Source: an uncultured Acidobacteriia bacterium (GTDB taxonomy: Bacteria > Acidobacteriota > Terriglobia > Bryobacterales > Bryobacteraceae). From it: 64,000 nucleotides of DNA. The notes beneath the pieces are model-generated. The model had not been told where the DNA came from, made no database searches, and saw only the letters and a list, made by a program, of their open reading frames with translations. The stretch is from positions 124,001-188,000 of the forward strand of contig CAINNJ010000019.1 of NCBI GenBank assembly GCA_903851195.1, written 5' to 3'. Positions 57,588-64,000 of the stretch are shown one piece after another. A program made the position numbers and the translations under genes. Position 1 is the stretch's first letter, and each line of letters starts with the position of its first letter.

Positions 57588-60266
57588 ATGCACCAACAAC
57601 TCACGGACCGCCCGGCCGATCTCGACCCGCGCGAAACAGCGGAGTGGATCGAGGCTCTGGATCAGATCGTCGAAGGAGCTGGGCCCGACCGCGCCACCTT
57701 CCTCATCGACAAACTCACCGACCGGGCGCGCGAAAACGGCGTTACCCTGCCGATTCGCACCACCACCCCGTACGTGAACACGATCCAGCCATGGGAGGAG
57801 TCGCCTTACCCGGGCGATCGCGCGCTCGAACGGCGCATCAAGAGCCTCACGCGCTGGAACGCGATGGCCATGGTGTCGCACCAGAACAAATACGATGAGG
57901 GCATCGGCGGCCACATCGCCACCTACGCCTCCCTCGCCACTCTTCTGGAAGTCGGTTTTAATCATTTCTTCCACGGCAGCTACGGCGATCAGGCCGGCGA
58001 TTTGGTTTATTTCCAGGGGCACGCCTCCCCCGGCGTCTACGCGCGCGCCTTCCTCGAAGGCCGCCTCTCCGCCGACCAGCTCAACAATTTCCGCCACGAA
58101 CTGCGCGACACCGCAGGCCTTTCCTCTTATCCCCACCCGTGGCTGATGAAGGATTTCTGGCAGTTCCCCACCGTTTCCATGGGCCTCGGCCCCATTAATT
58201 CCATTTACCAGGCGCGCTTCATGCGTTATCTGGAAAGCCGCGAGCTCATCAATAAAACTCCCCGGAAAGTCTGGGCATTTTTGGGCGATGGCGAAATGGA
58301 CGAGCCCGAATCCACCGGCGCCATCGGCGTCGCCGTGCGCGAAAAGCTCGACAACCTGATCTTCGTCGTCAACTGCAACCTGCAGCGGCTCGACGGCCCG
58401 GTCCGCGGCAACGGCAAAATCATCCAGGAACTCGAAGGCCTCTTCCGCGGCTCCGGCTGGAACGTCATCAAATGCATCTGGGGCAGCGATTGGGACGCCC
58501 TGTTCGAGAAGGACACCACCGGCCGCCTTCTGCAGCTGATGAACGAATGCGTCGACGGCGAATACCAGTCCTTTAAAGCCAAAGGCGGCGCCTACGTCCG
58601 TCAGGAATTCTTTGGCCGCTACCCCGAAACCGCCAAACTCGTCGAAGACATGACCGACGAGCAGCTCGCGAGCCTGCACCGCGGCGGCCACGACCCGCTC
58701 AAGGTCTACAACGCCTACAAGGCCGCCGTCGAGCACACGGGCGGTCCCACGGTCATCCTCGCCAAAACCGTCAAAGGTTATGGCTTGGGCGACGCCGGCG
58801 AAGCCCGCAACCCGACTCACCAGAACAAGAAACTCAACGAAAAGGCCGTCGAATACTTCCGCGCCCGCTTCGAAATTCCCATCCCGGACGAAGCCGCCCG
58901 TGACGGCGCGTTGTATCGTCCGCCGGATTCCAGCCCCGAAATCGCCTATCTCCAGGAACGCCGCCGCGTCCTCGGTGGCTATCTGCCCGCACGCAAGCCC
59001 TGCGAGTCCCAGACGAAAGCCCCGGCTTCCGACGTCATCGACGAGTTCCGCCAGGCTTCCAAAGAACCGCATCCTTCCACCACCATGGCCTTCGTCCGCC
59101 TCCTGACGAAGCTCATGAAGGTGCCCGAAGTCGGCCGCCGCATCGTCCCCATCGTTCCCGACGAAGCCCGCACCTTCGGCATGGAAGCCATGTTCCGCAC
59201 CTACGGCATCTACGCCTCCGGTGGCCAGCTCTACAAGCCCCACGATTCCGACATCCTGCTCTATTACAAGGAATCGAAAGACGGGCAGATTCTCGAAGAA
59301 GGCATCACCGAAGGCGGCTCCATGGCGGAGTTCACCGCCGCCGGCACCGCCTACGCCAACTACGGCGTCGATACCATCCCGTTTTACATCTACTACTCGA
59401 TGTTCGGCTTCCAGCGCATCGGCGACCTGGTCTGGGCCTTCGCCGATTCCCGCGGCAAGGGCTTCCTGATGGGCGGCACCGCCGGACGCACCACCCTCTC
59501 CGGCGAAGGACTGCAGCACCAGGACGGGCACTCCCTCCTCCTCGCCAGCACCATCCCCACGCTCGCCTCGTATGACCCTGCCTTCGCTTACGAAACCGCC
59601 GTCATCGTCCGGGACGGCATCCGCCGCATGTACGAAGAGCGGGAAGACCTCTTCTACTACATCACGCTCTACAACGAAAACTACGCCCAGGCCCCCCAGC
59701 CCGAAGGCACCGACGAAGGCATCCTGAAGGGCATTTACCTCTTCCGGAAGTCCGAACTCGCCAAGTCCAAAGCCCGCGTCCAGCTCCTCGGCAGCGGTCC
59801 CATCCTGAATGAGGCCCTGAAAGCCGCCGACATCCTCGCCGAGAAGTACTCGGTAGCCGCCGATGTCTGGAGCGTCACCAGCTACAACGAACTCCGCCGC
59901 GAAGCCCTGAAAATCGAGCGCTGGAACCGCCTCCACCCCGCCGAACCGGCCCAAAAGCCCTTCGTCCAGCAGGTTCTCGAAGGCACCGAAGGTCCTATCG
60001 TCGCAGCCTCCGACTACATGAAGGTGGTGCAGGACCAGATCGCCCCCTGGCTCCCTGGCCGCTTCGTCTCCCTCGGCACGGACGGCTTCGGCCGCTCCGA
60101 TAACCGCGTGCACCTCCGCAAGCACTTCGAGAACGACGCCGCATCCATCGTGGTGGCCGCCCTCTCGAAACTCTCCCGCGACGGGAAATTCGACGCGAAG
60201 AAAGCCGCCAAAGCGATCGCCGAAATGGAAATCAATCCCGAAAAGATCGATTCCGCAATCGCGTAA
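57588..60266 (+). CDS. aceE: Pyruvate dehydrogenase E1 component (homodimeric type)
   Basis: 892 residues, the normal AceE length. N-terminal RDRALERRIKSLTRWNAMAM-like region (residues 77-96), ThDP-binding FLGDGEMDEPES ending in FVVNCNLQRLDGPVRGNGKI, a central domain and a C-terminal transketolase-like part (MAEFTAAGTAYANYG; FQRIGDLVWAFADSRGKGFL). It decarboxylates pyruvate and loads acetyl groups onto E2 lipoate. No E2 or E3 gene is adjacent: a strong terminator follows the stop. Confidence 0.95.
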   Translation: MHQQLTDRPADLDPRETAEWIEALDQIVEGAGPDRATFLIDKLTDRARENGVTLPIRTTTPYVNTIQPWEESPYPGDRALERRIKSLTRWNAMAMVSHQNKYDEGIGGHIATYASLATLLEVGFNHFFHGSYGDQAGDLVYFQGHASPGVYARAFLEGRLSADQLNNFRHELRDTAGLSSYPHPWLMKDFWQFPTVSMGLGPINSIYQARFMRYLESRELINKTPRKVWAFLGDGEMDEPESTGAIGVAVREKLDNLIFVVNCNLQRLDGPVRGNGKIIQELEGLFRGSGWNVIKCIWGSDWDALFEKDTTGRLLQLMNECVDGEYQSFKAKGGAYVRQEFFGRYPETAKLVEDMTDEQLASLHRGGHDPLKVYNAYKAAVEHTGGPTVILAKTVKGYGLGDAGEARNPTHQNKKLNEKAVEYFRARFEIPIPDEAARDGALYRPPDSSPEIAYLQERRRVLGGYLPARKPCESQTKAPASDVIDEFRQASKEPHPSTTMAFVRLLTKLMKVPEVGRRIVPIVPDEARTFGMEAMFRTYGIYASGGQLYKPHDSDILLYYKESKDGQILEEGITEGGSMAEFTAAGTAYANYGVDTIPFYIYYSMFGFQRIGDLVWAFADSRGKGFLMGGTAGRTTLSGEGLQHQDGHSLLLASTIPTLASYDPAFAYETAVIVRDGIRRMYEEREDLFYYITLYNENYAQAPQPEGTDEGILKGIYLFRKSELAKSKARVQLLGSGPILNEALKAADILAEKYSVAADVWSVTSYNELRREALKIERWNRLHPAEPAQKPFVQQVLEGTEGPIVAASDYMKVVQDQIAPWLPGRFVSLGTDGFGRSDNRVHLRKHFENDAASIVVAALSKLSRDGKFDAKKAAKAIAEMEINPEKIDSAIA

Positions 60267-60566
60267 CCAGCTTTCATCCGGCTCACCAAACGGCGGCGAT
60301 CACCCGATCGCCGCCGTTTTCGTTTTTGATACGCCCTCGAAACCACCCGCGGCAACAGTCGGCCAATCCCCGTCGTCGATATTCGCATCCGCAACCTCAG
60401 CGACTACATCGAAAAACTACAGGCGAAGTAGCGTCGGTTGCGTTGCAGGGGCCTCGTCCCGGCCGGAATTTAAAAAAGGTACCGGGCCCCTGTTCTTTGG
60501 CGTCAGGTTTGCATATAATCAGGCGGCGGGCCCAGTGTGCCCGGATTTTTCTCCCAGGAATGAGAA
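60267..60566 (+). other. Intergenic region with a possible gene remnant
   Basis: After the aceE terminator, 60331-60431 reads in one frame YALETTRGNSRPIPVVDIRI then RNLSDYIEKLQAK and TAG. The pattern is protein-like, but there is no start or upstream body, so it may be the tail of a lost gene. Downstream, TATAAT at 60514-60519 could be the -10 of the metalloprotease gene. Confidence 0.3.
60290..60327 (+). terminator. Rho-independent terminator of aceE
   Basis: A 12-bp perfect stem, ACGGCGGCGATC (60290-60301) with GATCGCCGCCGT (60306-60317), an ACCC loop, and then TTTTCGTTTTT. It lies 23 bp after the aceE stop. Confidence 0.85.
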
Positions 60567-61202
60567 ATGCGCCTCGAACTGCGCCTTGTCTGTACACGGC
60601 TGTGCCTGCTCGCCTGCCTCGCGACCCCGTACGCCACCCAACTCGCGGCTTCCCAGGAAGCCCCCTCTGACGTCACGGTTATCGTCGACATCAAAGGCCC
60701 TTACTCCCAGATCGCCATCAAAGAGATGCAGCGGGAAGCCACCCAAATCATCCACACCTCCGGCGTCCGTCTCGACTGGCAGCGCCGCGAAAACATCGCG
60801 AACACGGTCTTCAATGACCTTGTCGTCATGACCTTCAAGGGCTCCTGCACCTTCGACCCCGCGCCCCCCATCTACGACGAACTCGGTCCATACGCCATCA
60901 CCCGCACCGCCAACGGCGAAGTCCAGCCCTTCGGCGAAGTGGACTGCGACCGCGTCGTCAACTCCGTCCGCACGGCCATGTTCGGCGAAGACTACTCCCG
61001 CGGCGAACTTCTCATCGGACGCGCTCTCGGCCGCGTCGTCGCCCACGAACTCGTCCACATGCTCACCAGATCCGGCCAGCATGCTCACGACGGCGTGCAA
61101 AAGGCCGCCCTTTCCGGCAAACAGCTGATCTCGCGCTCGCTCCCGCTCAGCGCCATGGACGTCGATCGCCTCCGGCTGGAGCGCCACACCGTTCGCCCCT
61201 GA
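60567..61202 (+). CDS. Secreted HExxH metalloprotease-like protein
   Basis: 211 residues with a signal peptide (LVCTRLCLLACLATPYATQL region). The C-terminal half holds LGRVVAHELVHMLTRSGQH, an HELVH zinc motif with a further His eight residues on, similar to a metzincin-type third ligand. The N-terminal part (IVDIKGPYSQIAIKEMQREA) resembles small acidobacterial secreted proteins of this type. The substrate is unknown. CCCAGGA before ATG 60567 is a weak ribosome-binding site. Confidence 0.7.
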   Translation: MRLELRLVCTRLCLLACLATPYATQLAASQEAPSDVTVIVDIKGPYSQIAIKEMQREATQIIHTSGVRLDWQRRENIANTVFNDLVVMTFKGSCTFDPAPPIYDELGPYAITRTANGEVQPFGEVDCDRVVNSVRTAMFGEDYSRGELLIGRALGRVVAHELVHMLTRSGQHAHDGVQKAALSGKQLISRSLPLSAMDVDRLRLERHTVRP

Positions 61203-61221
61203 GCTTTTGGTAAATGCGTTC

Positions 61222-61248
61222 TTGACGGAACCCGCCCAAACCCGTCAA
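61222..61248. promoter_or_regulatory. Inverted repeat upstream of the symporter gene
   Basis: TTGACGG (61222-61228) and CCGTCAA (61242-61248) flank a 13-nt spacer, 64 bp before the symporter ATG at 61313. The spacing suits a dimeric regulator; TTGACG could also serve as a -35 hexamer. Confidence 0.4.
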
Positions 61249-61312
61249 ACTCAGAGGGATACGGCGGCCCTGTAGTCTGCCCTGTGCCATGCCGGCATTC
61301 GGAGAACAGATC

Positions 61313-62554
61313 ATGAAACGCCCGTCCCTCACAGCCTGGATTCTCATCGCACTCGTCGCCGGAATTGCGTTCGGCGCGGTCCTCCCCGGACCTGCCAAAC
61401 AAATGGCGATCCTCGGGACTATCTTTCTCCGTCTCATCAAATCGATCATCGCCCCCCTGCTCTTCGCGACCCTCGTCTCCGGTATTGCCGGCACGGGCAA
61501 CGTGAAGACCATGGGCCGCATCGGCGGCAAAGCCATCCTTTATTTCGAGGTCGTTACGACCATCGCCCTCTTCGTCGGCCTCGGCTTCGTCAACTTCGTG
61601 AAACCCGGCATCGGCGTCCAGCTTCATAAAGGAACCGGCTCCGGCGTCGCCGCGCAGAGCGCCAGCTTCACCCAGATCCTCGAACACACCTTCCCCACCA
61701 GCATCATCGACTCCATGGCCAAAGGCGAAGTCCTCCAGATTGTCGTCTTCGCCTTCATGTTCGGAGCCGCCTGCGCCACCGTCGGCCTGAAAGCCCGCCC
61801 TGTCGTCGAATTCTGCGAATCCCTGGCCGAGGTGATGTTCAAGTACACCGGCTACGTCATGCTCTTCGCCCCGTTCGGCGTCTTCGGAGCGATGGCCGCC
61901 ACCATCGGCGAAAAAGGCCTCGGCGTCATGGTCAACCTGGGCAAACTCGTCGCGACCCTCTACGCCGCCCAGGCGTTCTTCGTGATCGTCGTGCTCGGCA
62001 GCGTGACGCTGATCTGCAAAATCCCCGTCAAGCGCTTCATCAAGTACGTGCGCGAGCCCTTCCTCCTCGCCTTCTCCACCGCGTCCAGCGAATCCGCGCT
62101 CCCCATCGCCCTGAAGAATATGGAGAAGTTCGGCGTGCCCAAGCACATCGTCTCCTTCGTGCTCCCCACCGGCTACAGCTTCAATCTGGACGGCTCGACC
62201 TTGTATTTATCCCTGGCCGCCATGTTCGTGGCACAAGCCGCGGGCGTCACGGTGCCCTTCGGGACGCAACTGGTCATGCTGCTCACTCTGATGCTCACCA
62301 GCAAAGGCGTCGCCGGAGTCCCCCGCGCGTCTCTTGTGATCCTCGCCGGAACCCTTGCCACCTTCAACCTGCCCGTCGAAGGCGTTGCCGTGATCCTCGG
62401 CGTCGACACCCTGATGGACATGGCCCGCACCTCCGTCAACCTCCTCGGCAACTGCCTCGCGACCGCCGTGGTAGCCCGCTGGGAAGGTGTGGACTTCGCC
62501 GTCTCCGGAGCCGAAATGGACGCCGAAGCCGCCACCGAAGCTGCCGTCGCCTAG
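61313..62554 (+). CDS. Dicarboxylate/amino acid:cation symporter
   Basis: 413 residues from ATG 61313 (GGAGA upstream). DAACS family hallmarks: re-entrant loop serines STASSESALPIALKN, TM7 motif PTGYSFNLDGSTLYLS, re-entrant loop GVAGVPRASLVILAG, and TM8 ligand region GVDTLMDMARTSVNLLGNCL. It imports C4-dicarboxylates or glutamate/aspartate with Na+ or H+ across the inner membrane; the substrate cannot be fixed. Length is normal. Confidence 0.9.
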   Translation: MKRPSLTAWILIALVAGIAFGAVLPGPAKQMAILGTIFLRLIKSIIAPLLFATLVSGIAGTGNVKTMGRIGGKAILYFEVVTTIALFVGLGFVNFVKPGIGVQLHKGTGSGVAAQSASFTQILEHTFPTSIIDSMAKGEVLQIVVFAFMFGAACATVGLKARPVVEFCESLAEVMFKYTGYVMLFAPFGVFGAMAATIGEKGLGVMVNLGKLVATLYAAQAFFVIVVLGSVTLICKIPVKRFIKYVREPFLLAFSTASSESALPIALKNMEKFGVPKHIVSFVLPTGYSFNLDGSTLYLSLAAMFVAQAAGVTVPFGTQLVMLLTLMLTSKGVAGVPRASLVILAGTLATFNLPVEGVAVILGVDTLMDMARTSVNLLGNCLATAVVARWEGVDFAVSGAEMDAEAATEAAVA

Positions 62555-62904
62555 AAACTCGCCATTCCCATCGGGAATCGTCGAACGCGAGGGACGGAGT
62601 CAAAGCCCGTGTCAAACGTAGCGATCAGTTCGATCCCATGATTGATCATCACCGCCGCGTGAATGGCATCGCGCGCCGATACTCCCCGCGTTGCGCACAA
62701 CAAATCCCGAGCGCGGTCCGTATCGGCGAGCGTCACGCCCAGAACGACCGGGCATATCTCAACAAATAAGTCATAAACTCTGCGCGCATCCTCCAGCCGC
62801 CCGAGCGAAGAATACCTGTACAGAATTTCCTGAAGGACTTCCGTGCTCGTGCACGCGTCGATGGATCCGTTTCGGACCTCGTTCAGCAACTGAATCGAAG
62901 GCCC
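62551..62904 (-). pseudogene. VapC (PIN) toxin gene lacking its 5' end
   Basis: The frame from about 62904 reads KGPSIQLLNEVRNGSIDACT, then STEVLQEILYRYSSLGRLED and later GVSARDAIHAAVMINHGIEL and IATFDTGFD, which is a PIN toxin from roughly residue 20 on. The N-terminal strand with the first catalytic Asp and any start codon are missing. The frame merges into the end of the antitoxin gene, consistent with a deletion spanning the antitoxin stop and the toxin start. Only a TTG at 62889 could start it. Confidence 0.7.
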
Positions 62905-63119
62905 TTTTCGATCTCCGCAAGCATCTGGTAAATGTCAGCCGTTGGGGTGTTGAGGGCAGCCAGTTCGGCAACTGGATCGGCGGTTTTCCCGCGCGCCGAA
63001 AGTGCGTTTTCGAGCGCCCGCCTGACCCATTCGCCCTTTGACATCCTGCTTCTTTGTGCAACTTTGCTGATTTCAGCGTCCAGCTCGTCGGGGACCAGAA
63101 CTTGCAGGCGATGACTCAT
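62883..63119 (-). CDS. VapB-like antitoxin (C-terminus altered by deletion)
   Basis: 78 residues: MSHRLQVLVPDELDAEISKV, then SRMSKGEWVRRALENALS, a ribbon-helix-helix antitoxin, and a tail ADIYQMLAEIEKG that normally ends the protein. The last residues LRFSC come from the toxin gene read in the wrong frame, so a deletion at the gene junction extended it slightly. DNA binding is probably unaffected. Confidence 0.75.
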   Translation of the reverse strand: MSHRLQVLVPDELDAEISKVAQRSRMSKGEWVRRALENALSARGKTADPVAELAALNTPTADIYQMLAEIEKGLRFSC

Positions 63120-63194
63120 ATGAGCAGGCTAACATGCTCAGGATTGCCTCACCAGACTGATTGATCAGCCGGGTTGACGCAGTTGCGCACGCCT

Positions 63195-64000
63195 CTACCG
63201 CACCCCCCGCTTCTTCACCGGCCGAGCCAGTTTCCACCGCCGCATCAGATCCAGCGAACGCCGCCGCCAGGTCCCCAGCCGCGTCCTTCCCCGCCGCAGC
63301 GCCCCACCCAGCACCCCGAACGATTTCTCCGCCAAACTCACCAGCACCGTCGAACCCGGCGCCGGCACCACCTGCAGACTCACCCGCTGCCCGGCTCCCA
63401 GCGACAACTCCAGCCGCCCGCTCGCCTCATCGAACATCTCCAGCCGCGCCGCTTGCCCCTTCCCGGGCCGCAACACGCCCGTCGCCAGAGCCTGCGGAGT
63501 CAGCGCCCCCGCCCACTTGGGCTGCCTCCGCAGAAATACCGCCGGGCTCTTATGCTCCGAAAGCAAGACGGACGTCCGCCCGTTCGCCTCCCGCGCAAAC
63601 ACCAGATCCGCCGCCACCCCGTCCGGCATCCGCACCACCGTCGGCTTCATCCGCCCGTTCTTGATCAGGACGTTTTCCAGCGCCGCATCCAGAGCCTTGC
63701 CCGCGTCCTTCCACGGCGGCATCTCCACCTTCGAAGACCAGAAATGCTTCTCCTGCCCGTCCAGCCGCCCCTGCACTTCGCTCAGCTCCGGCTGCTCCCC
63801 GCGCGTCAGGATATACTCATACGGAAACGGCACCGGAGCCAGTCCGGCCCCGCGCAGATGCCGCCCCAGAAAATACTCGGGATTCCGGAAATCGGACCCC
63901 GCATAAGCCGCGCCATCCAGCCCCTCGAACAGCCGCCCCATCTCCTCCCGCAATCCCAGAAAAAGCTGATCGTTGACGCCTTGGCTCCAGAACGTATCCG
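63195..64000 (-). CDS. Unrecognised protein, N-terminal part beyond the window
   Basis: The frame is open to the right edge, giving about 267 C-terminal residues. Visible segments include AYAGSDFRNPEYFLGRHLRG, FPYEYILTRGEQPELSEVQG, DGVAADLVFAREANGRTSVL and a very basic end (RRRSLDLMRRWKLARPVKKR). No motif allows a family call and no membrane segment is evident. Confidence 0.5.
   Translation of the reverse strand, partial: DTFWSQGVNDQLFLGLREEMGRLFEGLDGAAYAGSDFRNPEYFLGRHLRGAGLAPVPFPYEYILTRGEQPELSEVQGRLDGQEKHFWSSKVEMPPWKDAGKALDAALENVLIKNGRMKPTVVRMPDGVAADLVFAREANGRTSVLLSEHKSPAVFLRRQPKWAGALTPQALATGVLRPGKGQAARLEMFDEASGRLELSLGAGQRVSLQVVPAPGSTVLVSLAEKSFGVLGGALRRGRTRLGTWRRRSLDLMRRWKLARPVKKRGVR

Noticed and set aside
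57582-60125. Minus-strand open frame of about 850 codons opposite aceE
   Set aside because: Antisense artefact; aceE on the plus strand is unambiguous.

Overview
The window is a 64 kb, GC-rich (about 60-65% by eye) bacterial chromosome segment, most likely from an Acidobacteriota member of the Bryobacterales/Solibacteraceae type. The pointers are: two very large Oar-like TonB-dependent receptors with an N-terminal carboxypeptidase-regulatory domain (14625-17831, 48900-52481), an ADOP-type duplicated permease (52926-55400), a Tricorn-like protease, a homodimeric pyruvate dehydrogenase E1, a poxvirus-like topoisomerase IB, and many toxin-antitoxin (TA) relics between otherwise tightly packed genes. 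I saw no rRNA, tRNA, CRISPR array, prophage or transposase.

Layout. 1-2.1 kb: end of a membrane protein, a HigBA-like TA pair bracketed by a 63-bp direct repeat of that gene's 3' end, then comF. 2.1-6 kb: HNH nuclease, a leader-like region with a hairpin RNA, a two-module AAA ATPase, a zinc-ribbon membrane protein, an RRM RNA-binding protein. 5.7-8.5 kb: ybjQ-like gene and glycolate oxidase subunits glcF and glcE. 9.3-11.2 kb: PH-domain protein and a lipase-like hydrolase. 11.2-14.5 kb: three translationally coupled genes matching the D-apionate pathway (apnO, oiaK, oiaX, the last a RuBisCO-like protein), divergent from a TonB receptor. Known chemistry of that pathway yields 3-phosphoglycerate plus glycolate, and glycolate is the substrate of the GlcDEF enzyme encoded nearby.

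19.1-27.9 kb, minus strand: the most striking locus. It holds a cyclooxygenase-like heme peroxidase, a MIF/tautomerase-like protein and a 1117-residue membrane patatin phospholipase, closely spaced, followed by a TAP-like alpha/beta hydrolase lipoprotein and a NatAB-type ABC exporter. It reads like a phospholipase -> fatty-acid dioxygenase -> isomerase -> export route, that is, a possible bacterial oxylipin system. A nested inverted repeat lies in its leader.

28.1-33.8 kb: PIG-L deacetylase, DinB-like protein, ApbE flavin transferase, hemE, hemG and an ankyrin protein. 33.9-35 kb: Panacea antitoxin with a frameshifted PemK/MazF-like partner, and an orphan antitoxin. 35.1-42.3 kb: Tricorn-like protease, M20 peptidase, methyltransferase, a second TA relic (Phd/VapC) bracketed by a repeat of the preceding gene's 3' end, and a GDSL esterase. 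42.4-45.8 kb: a three-gene operon (beta-lactamase-fold hydrolase, methyltransferase, ThDP enzyme). 45.9-48.8 kb: a cluster of TA genes, mostly broken, around an ankyrin gene. 48.9-64 kb: TonB receptor, ATL-type repair protein, ADOP permease, secreted glycine-zipper protein, topoisomerase IB, aceE, secreted metalloprotease, dicarboxylate symporter, a VapBC relic, and an unrecognised protein running off the right edge.

Overall pattern: of about nine TA-related loci, only two look intact. In the others the toxin, or the toxin together with its partner, carries a frameshift, a truncation, a nonsense codon or is missing, while metabolic genes are intact.
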